A stretch of 58,015 nucleotides of DNA from Conexivisphaerales archaeon. GTDB lineage: Archaea; Thermoproteota; Nitrososphaeria; Conexivisphaerales; DTJL01. Positions 25,048 through 33,060 of this stretch are shown piece after piece (the stretch's first letter is position 1; each line of letters begins with the position of its first letter). A program made the position numbers and the translations under genes. The stretch lies in contig JAVYTR010000002.1 of the NCBI GenBank assembly GCA_038728585.1, forward strand, positions 292,354 to 350,368, read 5' to 3'. The notes under the pieces were generated by a model. That model did no database searches, was not told the origin of the DNA, and saw only the letters and a program-made list of their open reading frames with translations.

Positions 25048-25742
25048 AGTAAACATTTCATAAATTCTACCATGTTGAAGACGAAAAGCTTTGACTTGCC
25101 ATTTGTCCTGGGTGAGAAGTGAAAAGGAATTTCTGCGATGCTGAATCTGTTCCTCCTGAAGCTGCAGAGTGTTTCCAGCTGATATGCAAACCCCTTCGAA
25201 AGTAGATGCTGCCTCAGTATTGTTAATGCAACTTTCCTTCTCATACCCCTGAACCCTGAAGTAGAATCTCTGACCCTCAGGTTCAGCAAAATGTTTGTAA
25301 TATAGCAGAAGAGCTTAGCCAGCAGTATCCTCATCATCCTGTTTCCACTCACCGATGAGCCGTTCACAAAGCGTGAAGCGATCACTACTTCGTAGCCATC
25401 GTTCAGTTTTTTGTACATGTCGATTATCTTCTCCGGAGGATGCTGGAGGTCTGCATCCATCTGTATTACGAAATCACAGTCAAGTTTCGTAATAGCATAC
25501 CTGAGACCCTCAAAGTAAGCCGATGCTAGACCTCTTCTTCTGTCTCTTTTTATGACCCTTACAAAATCGTATCTTTTCTCGAAGTATGAAAGCAGATGAG
25601 AGGTGTAATCCCTTCCTTCATCATTCACAAAGACCAGGAAAAATTTGCATTCCAGTTCATCCCTGACTTGTTTGAGCCTTGTCATTAGACGGCTGATGTT
25701 TCCCTGCTCTTCGAGCGTCGGAACGACAACCGCCAGTGACAA
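25017..25742 (-). CDS. GT2-family glycosyltransferase (DPM1-like)
   Basis: A 241-residue GT-A glycosyltransferase resembling dolichyl-phosphate mannose/glucose synthases. The nucleotide-binding start VVVPTLEEQGNI is at residues ~4-15, the metal-binding DADLQHPPEKI at ~97-107, and the acceptor-side SGFRGMRRKV at ~164-173. No C-terminal membrane helices are present. It likely loads a sugar onto dolichyl phosphate for use by external transferases. The start is TTG at 25742. It converges with and overlaps the flippase gene by 31 bases, a tail-to-tail arrangement that could cause antisense interference. Confidence 0.88.
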   Translation of the reverse strand: MSLAVVVPTLEEQGNISRLMTRLKQVRDELECKFFLVFVNDEGRDYTSHLLSYFEKRYDFVRVIKRDRRRGLASAYFEGLRYAITKLDCDFVIQMDADLQHPPEKIIDMYKKLNDGYEVVIASRFVNGSSVSGNRMMRILLAKLFCYITNILLNLRVRDSTSGFRGMRRKVALTILRQHLLSKGFAYQLETLCSFRRNRFSIAEIPFHFSPRTNGKSKLFVFNMVEFMKCLLYSAFFDSRF

Positions 25743-25827
25743 TCAGACCATAAATCAGCAGGTTTCTGAAAAGGATTGCTCCAGAATTGCTCATTACAGT
25801 ATATTTCTGATTCTGTAGCAACAGAAA

Positions 25828-25864
25828 GCGCATCTTTGCTCAAATGGATAAACTTAGGATGCGC
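25828..25864. repeat. 7-bp inverted repeat with 23-base loop
   Basis: GCGCATC (25828-25834) and GATGCGC (25858-25864) are perfect inverted repeats in the 248-base spacer between two divergent genes. The rest of the spacer is A/T-rich and I see no coding potential. It could be an operator or an RNA hairpin. Confidence 0.45.
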
Positions 25865-25959
25865 ATGTTAGATTAATCCTATAAATTGTTTCTGTTTTTA
25901 TGTCCAATACCAAATATCAAAAGTATGCATTAGATAACAATTATTTCCTGTTCAATAAG

Positions 25960-25968
25960 TTTAATAAT
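25960..25968 (+). promoter_or_regulatory. TATA-like box supporting a TTG start at 25991
   Basis: TTTAATAAT lies 31 bases before the TTG at 25991, so the transcript would begin at or a few bases before the start codon. Confidence 0.45.
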
Positions 25969-25990
25969 TAGGACAAGGCAGCAAGATACG

Positions 25991-26584
25991 TTGTTCGAGC
26001 AAAAGACGCTGAACAGTCTGTTCAGGCTGGATAGACCAGCATTCCTACTTCTACCCATGTCTGTTGCAGCAATATTTGCCTCTGTAGCGAGCTCAACCAG
26101 AGGTACCATGGTTTACGCAGCTGTATTACTCGACCTGGCTGTCAGCATACTGGCTCTGTTCACAGTGCTGAGGATTACCATCAGATCTATCACATCAGGC
26201 TCAGCACATAGTTACGCTGGCGAAGACGAGCCCACGAAGCCGGCAGGGGTTAATGGGTCGGCTCCATGGGGCAGGAAGAGTATCCCGGACCAGCTTCCTA
26301 CCTCTGCAAAGTGGAGCCGGCTCTCCCTCTCCGGTGAAAACTCTTTTGAGGAGCTTCGTTTAGCTATAAGGAGGATGGAGGAAAAGGTCTTGGAAGGGAA
26401 CCTTGACCCTGCGCTGGAAAAGATACTAACCAAGCTGGCTATGGCCTTGGAACCCCACATAAAGGCTGGATACAGAGTCACAAGCATAGAGGTGCGTATT
26501 TCCCCTCCAGCTAGAGACACTAAAGGTGATTATGGCGCAGGAAAGAACGAGGAGGCCATTCCAGTAACACCAAAGAGCAGATGA
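25991..26584 (+). CDS. membrane-anchored protein of unknown function
   Basis: A 197-residue protein with two hydrophobic segments (residues ~17-32 and ~40-62), then a Gly/Pro-rich linker, and a soluble part with an amphipathic helix (SFEELRLAIRRMEEKVLEGN, ~118-137) and a short beta-like segment (VTSIEVRISP). I do not recognise the family. The TTG start is supported by a TATA-like box 31 bases upstream and by the absence of a good alternative before the first membrane segment. It is monocistronic by position. Confidence 0.7.
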   Translation: MFEQKTLNSLFRLDRPAFLLLPMSVAAIFASVASSTRGTMVYAAVLLDLAVSILALFTVLRITIRSITSGSAHSYAGEDEPTKPAGVNGSAPWGRKSIPDQLPTSAKWSRLSLSGENSFEELRLAIRRMEEKVLEGNLDPALEKILTKLAMALEPHIKAGYRVTSIEVRISPPARDTKGDYGAGKNEEAIPVTPKSR

Positions 26585-26716
26585 GCTCTTTCGAGATACA
26601 CTGTTGCATTCTGTCGCGTTATGTTTCATTATATTATGTTGTATTTTTGCGCTTAACTGACAAGATATATGTTTGAAGAGTACCTATCCAGCTGCATAGC
26701 AATTTATTGAGCTCAA

Positions 26717-27217
26717 TCAGCCAAAATACGGGGTGCTCGAGCTGTCAAATTTCTCCACATGTCTGAAGAACTTTGAGAATGTCCTGTCCCTTCTGGACAA
26801 CTCAGGGTAGATTTCAAGCCAGTTTCCTGCAGCGAACCTGACTGAAGGATGATCTTCTCCAAAATTATCCTGAGCTATCTTCTTCGATATGGCCCTCACT
26901 TCGTTATCGTCAAGGTAGCCCAGACTATGAAGGTATTCGTGCAGAAGTATGGAGTAAACGAAAGAAGCCACTTCCCTTGGGTCCTTTGCTATTCTCCTTA
27001 CATCTTCAACAAGTCCTCTGTTCACCACTATCGTGTTCGAGAATGCAGGATAGTAAGCCCCAACAAGGTTGGGCATATCTGTAAGGACTAGACTCAACCC
27101 TGCCCTGTGGATGGATAATGTCCTCTCCACAGTCTGCTTGACGATTTCAAATATTTCGTCGTAATCCTCCGCTCTATCAAGCCTTGCTCTGTTCTCCCTA
27201 ATTATATCTTCCACCAT
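26717..27217 (-). CDS. putative zinc metallopeptidase (HExxH)
   Basis: A 166-residue soluble protein with a zincin motif: SILLHEYLHSLGYLDDNEV (~88-106) gives HExxH plus a following Gly/Asp region that could supply the third ligand. The upstream strand AYYPAFSNTIVVNRG looks like the substrate-edge strand of minigluzincins. It lacks a signal peptide. I cannot name the family; the compact size and motif suggest a small gluzincin-like peptidase or an inactive relative. It sits 60 bases upstream of nothing in the same operon and is followed by the separately spaced gene at 25991 on the other strand. Confidence 0.75.
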   Translation of the reverse strand: MVEDIIRENRARLDRAEDYDEIFEIVKQTVERTLSIHRAGLSLVLTDMPNLVGAYYPAFSNTIVVNRGLVEDVRRIAKDPREVASFVYSILLHEYLHSLGYLDDNEVRAISKKIAQDNFGEDHPSVRFAAGNWLEIYPELSRRDRTFSKFFRHVEKFDSSSTPYFG

Positions 27218-27277
27218 GATCAGCTGATTGCCTGTTCAAACAGGAAAAATATATCCATTTCCAAATTAGTCTCAGAC

Positions 27278-27706
27278 CTAACCTAAGCCTTGCTCTGTAA
27301 CAGCCTTGCTGAGAAATTCCTTGAGTTTGTTCTTCAAGTCATCATTATCGTCAAAGAATATTATTTCCTTTCTTTTCATATGCAGCAGCATTCTGGATAC
27401 CCTTGAACCATTCTTGGCTAGAAGGACTATCTTCTTCCCAGCGTAGTAGGCTGCCATTATCTCCATCCCTACCCCGTTGCTCGGCATCGACACATCAGCT
27501 ATCAGCATATCACAGTTTTCAGCGCCTGTCCTGTCCCTTTCAAAGACGTTCACTCCTTCAGGGCTTGCACTTTCAACCTCTCCAAGCACCCAGGGCGATG
27601 CTAAAGTGTTTCCTGTCTCTTCTATGATTTCTGCAATCAGCCTGGACCTTTCAATGTTCCTGTTATTTATCATCGGGACTGATAGGTAGACCTTCAAGCG
27701 AACCAA
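27278..27706 (-). CDS. nucleoside 2-deoxyribosyltransferase-like protein
   Basis: A 142-residue protein of the nucleoside 2-deoxyribosyltransferase/DNPH1 fold. It opens KVYLSVPMINNRNIERSRLI (the usual glycan or nucleotide-binding loop region), with the conserved acidic pair in FERDRTGAENCDMLIADV (~53-70) and the catalytic-type Glu in SNGVGMEIMAAYYAGK (~74-89). Such enzymes cleave or transfer deoxyribose in nucleotide salvage and sanitation. It begins two bases before the stop of the SDR gene upstream, so the two are likely cotranscribed. Confidence 0.82.
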   Translation of the reverse strand: MVRLKVYLSVPMINNRNIERSRLIAEIIEETGNTLASPWVLGEVESASPEGVNVFERDRTGAENCDMLIADVSMPSNGVGMEIMAAYYAGKKIVLLAKNGSRVSRMLLHMKRKEIIFFDDNDDLKNKLKEFLSKAVTEQGLG

Positions 27707-27707
27707 C

Positions 27708-28496
27708 CTACGAAAGGAAGAACTGTCTTGTCTGTATTGCTGACTGGCCCCCGTCTATTACTATCACATCGCCAGTAATACTTCCTGCAAAATCGCTGCA
27801 GAGAAAAGCAACAAGTTCAGCGACCTCTTCCGGCGATATCAACTTCCCTGTTATCGAATGCGTTTCTGCCCAGTCCTTCTCCGTCTTTCCCAGATAAGAC
27901 AGCAGGCTGTCTCCCATCTTCGTCTTTACTACACCCGGAGCCACTGCATTGACAGTGACACCGTCAGGAGCTTCTGCTGCAAGGCTCTTTGTCATTCCTA
28001 TCAGCGCTGCCTTTGCAGAAGAGTAGACCGAAAGGAAAAGAGCACCATAGACTCCTGCCACGCTGCTGATGCTCACTATTCTCCCCCAATGCATCTTACC
28101 TGCTGTCTCGAAGAGCCTGACACTGCACATGAAAGCAGATTTGACGTTTGTATCAAACTGCTTGCTCCACATCTCCTGAGTTACCGCTGTTGCGGGAGAT
28201 GCAAGGCCAAGTCCTGCACAATTGACAAGTATAGATGGTTCTCCAAGAGACAAAGCCTCAGTAAACAGTGTGTCAACTCCTTCCTTGGTTGATACATCTG
28301 CCTTTACCATCTTGTAGATACAGCCTCTGCTGCTCAATAGTGCTGATGTCTCTGCTGCTTCCTCATCGTGTCTCTTGTAGTTTGCCACAACCTTAGCTCC
28401 TTCCTCTGCCAGCCTCACTGCTACAGCCCTGCCGATTCCTCTTCCGCTTCCAGTCACCACAGCAACCCTTCCAGCAATACCAGGATAGATAGGCAT
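27708..28496 (-). CDS. short-chain dehydrogenase/reductase (FabG-like)
   Basis: An SDR oxidoreductase of about 262 residues. It has the NAD(P)-binding TGSGRGIGRAVA (~13-24 from the chosen start), NCAGLG, the catalytic Ser in VSISSVAGVYG, the YSSAKAAL Tyr/Lys pair, and the C-terminal GDVIVIDGGQS. I start it at the ATG at 28496. A TTG five codons upstream (28511) is in frame but falls only a few bases from the TATA box, before the expected transcription start. The substrate is unknown. It is divergent from the M24 peptidase gene, with which it shares one TATA element. Confidence 0.9.
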   Translation of the reverse strand: MPIYPGIAGRVAVVTGSGRGIGRAVAVRLAEEGAKVVANYKRHDEEAAETSALLSSRGCIYKMVKADVSTKEGVDTLFTEALSLGEPSILVNCAGLGLASPATAVTQEMWSKQFDTNVKSAFMCSVRLFETAGKMHWGRIVSISSVAGVYGALFLSVYSSAKAALIGMTKSLAAEAPDGVTVNAVAPGVVKTKMGDSLLSYLGKTEKDWAETHSITGKLISPEEVAELVAFLCSDFAGSITGDVIVIDGGQSAIQTRQFFLS

Positions 28497-28518
28497 GGTA
28501 GTTCGGTGCAAAAAGAGG

Positions 28519-28524
28519 TATATA
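28519..28524. promoter_or_regulatory. single palindromic TATA element serving two divergent genes
   Basis: TATATA lies 25 bases before the ATG of the plus-strand M24 gene (28549) and 23 bases before the ATG of the minus-strand SDR gene (28496). On each strand the extended box (TATATAAG and TATATACC) has the right spacing for a leaderless transcript. No second TATA-like string is in the 52-base spacer. Confidence 0.6.
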
Positions 28525-28548
28525 AGATAGAAAATTCAAGCCATCAAC

Positions 28549-29748
28549 ATGCTGAGTATACCTGAAGAAGAGTATCTGTCAAGGCTGAATAAGCTGACAG
28601 AACTGATGGAGAAAAAAGGGTTTGATGCGATATACCTGAGCAGTGGCACATCCTTCTCATACTTTACCGGATACCACTACATAGCTACGGAAAGACCTGC
28701 AGCTCTGATAGTCAGAAAGAACGGGGATGTTTACTTTATGGGGCCTGTTATGGAGAGCGAACACATAAAGACTCAGACTAAACTGGTCAGGGAAGTCTAC
28801 TCTTACTTTGACTATCCGGGAGAAGTGCATCCGATGAAGAGGTTTGCGGAATGGATAGAAAAGCTGGGGCTGAGAAGTAAGAAGATAGGTACAGAAAGCC
28901 TCTCCTTCTATTCCAGCCCCTGGGGTTACAAAGGAATAAGCCTGAAGGAGCTTCTTCCTGATACCAACTTTGAGCTTGTGTGGCAGGAGGTCTATGATAT
29001 GAGGATGCTGAAGTCTGATACGGAGATTCGGATGATTAGAGAGTCTGTCAGGTGGGGCGAGGTTGCTCATGGTTATCTCCAGAGACTGATAAGACCAGGC
29101 CTGTATGACTGGGAGGTATCTGCTGAAGCATCACTTTTGGCCAGCAGAGAGATGAAGAAAGCTTTGGGTGCTGATTTTAAGGCATCAACCACAGGAGGCC
29201 CGCCTGCTCATGCGGGTATCAGGGGCCAAGTAGGTGAGCATTCTGCCTTTCCTCATTCGCTCAGCATAGAGAGGCCTATACAGAAAGGCGACATCATAGG
29301 AACTGGCGCTTCAGCTGATGTCTTCGGCTACCACAGCGAGCTGGAGAGAAATCTTTTCATTGGCAAGATAGATGAAAAAGCGAAGAGATACCACAGAATA
29401 GCTCTGAGGATGCAGAAGGCGGCTATGGATGCCATAGCTCCAGGCAAAAAATGTTCAGAGGCTGATATTGCTTCACGCAGGGTTGCCAGAGAAGAGGGAG
29501 TTGAAGAATTCTTGCTGCATCACACTGGCCATGGGATGGGCCTCGAGGGGCATGAAGCACCATTCCTTGATGCTGGCGAAAGCACTATCCTCCAACCTGG
29601 AATGGTCGTGAGTGTTGAGCCAGGTATCTACATCAAAGGCTTCGGAGGCTTCAGGCACTCCGACACCGTTGTGGTAAGGGAAGATGGCATAGAGGTGCTG
29701 AACTCCTACCCCAGAGAAACGGATGAACTGATAGTTCCTGAATTCTGA
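28549..29748 (+). CDS. M24-family peptidase/creatinase-like protein
   Basis: A 399-residue protein with a creatinase N-terminal domain (~1-145) and a pita-bread M24 domain (~155-395), as in Xaa-Pro aminopeptidases. The HHTGHGMG histidine (H325-H328 region) and the SVEPGIY Glu (E357) are present. The five-ligand metal set is altered: D257 is kept, the second Asp is Glu (E264 in HSELER), and the last Glu is Ser (GFRHSDTVVV). Similar changes occur in metal-free creatinase-type members, so it may be a C-N hydrolase rather than a peptidase. It is transcribed from the shared TATA at 28519. Confidence 0.88.
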   Translation: MLSIPEEEYLSRLNKLTELMEKKGFDAIYLSSGTSFSYFTGYHYIATERPAALIVRKNGDVYFMGPVMESEHIKTQTKLVREVYSYFDYPGEVHPMKRFAEWIEKLGLRSKKIGTESLSFYSSPWGYKGISLKELLPDTNFELVWQEVYDMRMLKSDTEIRMIRESVRWGEVAHGYLQRLIRPGLYDWEVSAEASLLASREMKKALGADFKASTTGGPPAHAGIRGQVGEHSAFPHSLSIERPIQKGDIIGTGASADVFGYHSELERNLFIGKIDEKAKRYHRIALRMQKAAMDAIAPGKKCSEADIASRRVAREEGVEEFLLHHTGHGMGLEGHEAPFLDAGESTILQPGMVVSVEPGIYIKGFGGFRHSDTVVVREDGIEVLNSYPRETDELIVPEF

Positions 29749-29751
29749 TCG

Positions 29752-30315
29752 CTAAACCTTTGTTCCTGGGGGCATACTGGTGTGTTTTGTCCTTATCTGT
29801 GAAAAGTAACCCAAAGCTGCAAGCACGAAGGCAGCAATGAAGGATATGAAAACAGGCAATCCCAGTGAAGTGGCGACTGAGAAGAAGATGAAACCTCCAG
29901 CAAGCGCAGTAGCGAGCTCGAGGAGCCTGTTGGTCAGAAGTAAACCTACTATGAAGAAGACAAACCCGAAGAAGAGAGCAACCACGAAAGGTGCACCTAT
30001 GATTCTCAGAAGCTCGTATGCGAAATAGCCTGAAATTATCCCTACTCCAAGGAAAAGAAGAGAATAGCCTATGAAGCCAGCAACAAAGAACCCGACAATA
30101 GCTCCTATTCCCAGTCCTATCAGACCAAGCAGAATGGCACCAAGGATCGCGCCCACCAGAGCCCCAACCAGACCTGCAGCTATGAATACAATCGCCTTAA
30201 CTATCGATTTCCCGGCAAACATCAGAAGCAGAGACAGGGCCAGCAGAATTATCAGCAGTAACACTTCACTCTGAGGAGAAACAGCTACACCTGGAAACCT
30301 GATCAGATGAGGCAT
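29752..30315 (-). CDS. multi-helix membrane protein (unknown function)
   Basis: A 187-residue protein with five to six hydrophobic, glycine-rich helices (small-residue packing such as AGLVGALVGAILGAILLGLIG at ~47-67) and short loops. The pattern resembles DUF4203-type membrane proteins, which have no known activity. A TATA-like TTTAAAAC lies ~35 bases before the ATG at 30315. Its stop is close to the end of the converging M24 gene. Confidence 0.75.
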   Translation of the reverse strand: MPHLIRFPGVAVSPQSEVLLLIILLALSLLLMFAGKSIVKAIVFIAAGLVGALVGAILGAILLGLIGLGIGAIVGFFVAGFIGYSLLFLGVGIISGYFAYELLRIIGAPFVVALFFGFVFFIVGLLLTNRLLELATALAGGFIFFSVATSLGLPVFISFIAAFVLAALGYFSQIRTKHTSMPPGTKV

Positions 30316-30385
30316 CTCGAGTTCAGCCTAGCTCAGCGGGAAGTTTTAAACCCATACATTTGAACGGGCTTCTAGAATTATGCTG

Positions 30386-30727
30386 CTATGGTCTTCCCTC
30401 TATCAGCCAAATGATGTTTCCATCCGGATCCTCGATCTGCGCAAAATTCCCCCAGCCGGCCTTGGTGACATCCTTGTGAAACTTCACACCCTTCTTCTTC
30501 AGCAAACCTGCAGTGCCTTCCAAGTCAGTGCAGTAAAGGGCTATGCCCGTATTGCCCGGTTCAAGCTCTCCCTGGCAGAGGTGTATTCTCCATGATGCTC
30601 CTCTAGGCCAAGCAGTCACCCAGTGGTCTTCCTCTGCGATCTGGAACCCAAGCTTCTCCTTATACCATTCAGCTGATTTATCCGCATCTTTGACCATAAC
30701 AGCGACGGAGAAACTTCTGCTTATCAT
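30386..30727 (-). CDS. VOC-superfamily protein (glyoxalase-like)
   Basis: A small vicinal-oxygen-chelate protein of about 113 residues with two beta-alpha-beta-beta-beta halves: FSVAVMVKDADKSAEWYKEK begins the first, TGIALYCTDLEGTAGLLKKK the second, ending IEDPDGNIIWLIE. The Glu in the final strand and the His in WRIHLCQG could be metal ligands. I start it at the ATG at 30727; an in-frame ATG at 30736 is closer to the TATA-like box (30750-30758) than transcription could begin. Substrate unknown. Confidence 0.85.
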   Translation of the reverse strand: MISRSFSVAVMVKDADKSAEWYKEKLGFQIAEEDHWVTAWPRGASWRIHLCQGELEPGNTGIALYCTDLEGTAGLLKKKGVKFHKDVTKAGWGNFAQIEDPDGNIIWLIEGRP

Positions 30728-30749
30728 CAGCAACATGTATAAATTCCGT

Positions 30750-30758
30750 ATTTATAAG
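30750..30758 (-). promoter_or_regulatory. TATA-like box of the VOC gene
   Basis: TTATAAATA on the minus strand sets transcription near 30730, which favours the ATG at 30727 over the one at 30736. Confidence 0.45.
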
Positions 30759-30800
30759 AAGAACGCTTCAGCACATGAGGTTTTTAAAAGATTGTCATGG

Positions 30801-31082
30801 TCATGCTGTCAGGGAAATTTTGCTGTTTGAATTGAGGTTCTTTGTCTTTTTACCTATTCCCAGTATTATCAGTATGCCTGCTGCCTGCAATACTATACCT
30901 GATAGCGTAAAGAGAAGTCCTGCAGCACCAAGACCCATCAGAGTGTAGTTCAAGCTTGGTAATTCCGCAACTGGGATTGATGCTGTGATGAGGCTTATTA
31001 TCCCCTGTATCATCGAGGCTTCACCGATGAAGACTAGGAAAGCCCCAACGAGCATCTGGTAGGACCAAGCCTGTATCTGCAT
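30801..31082 (-). CDS. small three-helix membrane protein
   Basis: A 93-residue protein with hydrophobic segments at ~9-32, ~48-65 and ~66-78, ending in a polar, lysine- and asparagine-rich tail. I do not recognise it. Spacing to neighbours (over 60 bases either side) suggests its own transcript. It could be an uncharacterised membrane accessory protein. Confidence 0.6.
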   Translation of the reverse strand: MQIQAWSYQMLVGAFLVFIGEASMIQGIISLITASIPVAELPSLNYTLMGLGAAGLLFTLSGIVLQAAGILIILGIGKKTKNLNSNSKISLTA

Positions 31083-31213
31083 ACCACCAGCTTTAGAAAG
31101 AATGCAAGTTTTATAATGGCTTTCACCACTTAGTTGACGGCAAGGTTAATTCTATTCAACACGCCACTCTATAACACAAACGGATAAATACGCTGCACAG
31201 AGATTTCCGGCCA

Positions 31214-31531
31214 ATGACGATAGACGATTACCTGATGCCTGGCGAAGAAATAAGGTTCAGCAGTTCTACGAAGATGAGATACGGTGAGAAGCAGTACCAG
31301 GTCTTCGTAACCAACAGAAGGCTGTTAATGTATGCCAGGCGTGGAGCTATCATCAAGAGCGATGATGTTGTATCGATACAGCTCGGAGAGCTCCATGGGG
31401 TAAAGTACAAGGAAGAGGGACTAATAGTCAGGCAGGGCGTGCTCGAATTTCAGGGGAAAACCCTCGTGCAGCTGACAGGTCCTGCAAAAGATGCCAAGGC
31501 TCTTTACCAGCAGGTGATGCAATTTCTCTGA
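31214..31531 (+). CDS. PH-like domain protein
   Basis: A 105-residue protein resembling a bacterial/archaeal pleckstrin-homology-like domain. It begins with DYLMPGEEIRFSSSTK, followed by YQVFVTNRRLLMYARRG (the typical N-R-R-L strand), GELHGVKYKEEG, and a closing C-terminal helix ending AKALYQQVMQFL. Such domains usually bind lipids or proteins. It precedes a coiled-coil zinc-ribbon gene by ~18 bases on the same strand, so both are probably on one transcript. Confidence 0.75.
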   Translation: MTIDDYLMPGEEIRFSSSTKMRYGEKQYQVFVTNRRLLMYARRGAIIKSDDVVSIQLGELHGVKYKEEGLIVRQGVLEFQGKTLVQLTGPAKDAKALYQQVMQFL

Positions 31532-31549
31532 GATGGTAGAACAAGATTG

Positions 31550-32119
31550 ATGCTGAAAGATGCAAAAAATGAAGTAATACAGAAGATAAGCAGCAGGTGC
31601 GGATTTGAAATAGATGAGCAGAAGTTATCCCCGAACCTGAGGGAATCAATAAACTCTGCCGCTGAGATGATGAAACAGCTGTCGGTTATAAGAAATCTTC
31701 TTCTGGTTGAAAAGCATGATTCGGAGAGGCTGGTAAACAGGCTGAGGAGGAGAATTACAGGTCAGCAGGATAAGCATTTAGCCCAATACATGCAGCAGCT
31801 CTCAGAGCTGCACAAGACCCTAGACCAGAGGATAGTCCTCCTGGCAGACGAGGTGTATAAGGAGCTTCAGAAGGAATGGGGGGAGCCCAAACAGCAGGAA
31901 GGAAAGAGACTGCTTATAGAGCAGCTGAAATGTGAAAACTGTGGGGCTCCTCTGAAGGTTCCCTCTTCGTTGATTGCAAAGTGTGATTACTGTGGTGCAG
32001 TTTATGAGCTTTCTGATTATCTGGATATGATGGGTAAGAACTTGAACCTACCTCAGGAAACGACGAAGGCTGAGACTGAGGCTGAGCAGACAGGTCAAGA
32101 AACTGAAAAAGATGCCTAG
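31550..32119 (+). CDS. coiled-coil protein with C-terminal zinc ribbon
   Basis: A ~189-residue protein: residues ~1-115 are mostly helical (SAAEMMKQLSVIRNLLLVEK, RITGQQDKHLAQYMQQLSEL), then a four-cysteine zinc ribbon (CENCGAPLKVP at ~130 and CDYCGAVYELS at ~146), then an acidic Thr/Glu-rich tail. The ATG at 31550 is chosen over the TTG just before it. It is downstream of the PH-like gene and converges on the stomatin gene. A scaffolding role at the membrane is possible, from context only. Confidence 0.75.
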   Translation: MLKDAKNEVIQKISSRCGFEIDEQKLSPNLRESINSAAEMMKQLSVIRNLLLVEKHDSERLVNRLRRRITGQQDKHLAQYMQQLSELHKTLDQRIVLLADEVYKELQKEWGEPKQQEGKRLLIEQLKCENCGAPLKVPSSLIAKCDYCGAVYELSDYLDMMGKNLNLPQETTKAETEAEQTGQETEKDA

Positions 32120-32127
32120 GTGTATTC

Positions 32128-33060
32128 TTACTTTTCAGACTCTTCTGCAGCCTCTTTGCTGTTGCTGTCTGTGGTCTGTTGCAGGAATCTCTGTATCGGG
32201 CTGATCAGGTTGGTGAACTCCATCGGAAATATGAACTTGGTTGAAGGTGAAGATCCAACAGTCTTAAGTGCGTCAAGATACTGAAGAATCATCGTTTTGT
32301 AATCTATCCCTTTCGCTGCTCCGAACACCGTCTGAAGAGCTTGGGCATACCCTTCAGCCCTCAGTATTGCTGCCTGCCTCTCACCCTCAGCTCTCAGTAT
32401 GTTGGACTGCTTCTCTCCCTCTGCAACTGTTATTGCTGCAGTCTTCTTCCCTTCAGCTTCGGTAACTATTGCCCTCCTGCTTCTTTCTGCAGACATCTGC
32501 AGAATCATCGCATCCTGTACATTCTTAGGCGGCAATATCTCTCTTATCTCTACGTTGGAAATCTTTACGCCCCACCTTGAAGTCACTTCGTCCAGCTTCG
32601 TCCTCAGTATCGCGTTAATGTTCTCCCTCTTAGCAAGAACTTCGTCAAGCACTATATCTCCTATCACCGCTCTTAGTGTTGTGGTAGCTATGCCTGTGGC
32701 AGCGCCCTCAAAATTCTGGACCTGAATGACAGAGTCTGCTGCATTGAAGACCTTGAAGTAGACTATAAAATCGACATCGACAGGGGCGTTATCCTTCGTT
32801 ATGCATGTCTGATGAGGTATAGTTATGTATCTTTCTCTCAGGTCAACCTTCTTGGGCTGGTCTATGAACGGATAGATCAGTACAAGTCCTGGCCCTTTCT
32901 CAGCCAGAACCCTTCCAAATCTGAATACAACAATCCTTTCGTATTCCTTGACTATCTTTACTGCCTTCACTACAAAGATGAGAATTATTACCACAAAGAC
33001 GACAGCTGCTATGAGAGATGGCAACTGATCGCTCAACTGAAACGCAGCCTGAAGAATCAT
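32128..33060 (-). CDS. stomatin/prohibitin (SPFH) family protein
   Basis: A 310-residue SPFH protein. An N-terminal membrane helix (~14-36) precedes the SPFH domain (EYERIVVFRFGRVLAEKGPG, ~40-59, onward to ~200) and a coiled-coil tail rich in AEGE/AEGER repeats, ending near LISPIQRFLQQ. These proteins form large membrane-associated rings and work with NfeD proteins. It is the last of three overlapping minus-strand genes (ATGA overlap with the short NfeD), the classical stomatin operon arrangement. Confidence 0.94.
   Translation of the reverse strand: MILQAAFQLSDQLPSLIAAVVFVVIILIFVVKAVKIVKEYERIVVFRFGRVLAEKGPGLVLIYPFIDQPKKVDLRERYITIPHQTCITKDNAPVDVDFIVYFKVFNAADSVIQVQNFEGAATGIATTTLRAVIGDIVLDEVLAKRENINAILRTKLDEVTSRWGVKISNVEIREILPPKNVQDAMILQMSAERSRRAIVTEAEGKKTAAITVAEGEKQSNILRAEGERQAAILRAEGYAQALQTVFGAAKGIDYKTMILQYLDALKTVGSSPSTKFIFPMEFTNLISPIQRFLQQTTDSNSKEAAEESEK

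Noticed and set aside
30316-30365. String TAGCTCAGCGGGAAG resembling a tRNA D arm
   Set aside because: No acceptor, anticodon or T arm can be formed around it; it lies in a short spacer that serves as the promoter of the membrane gene at 29752-30315.
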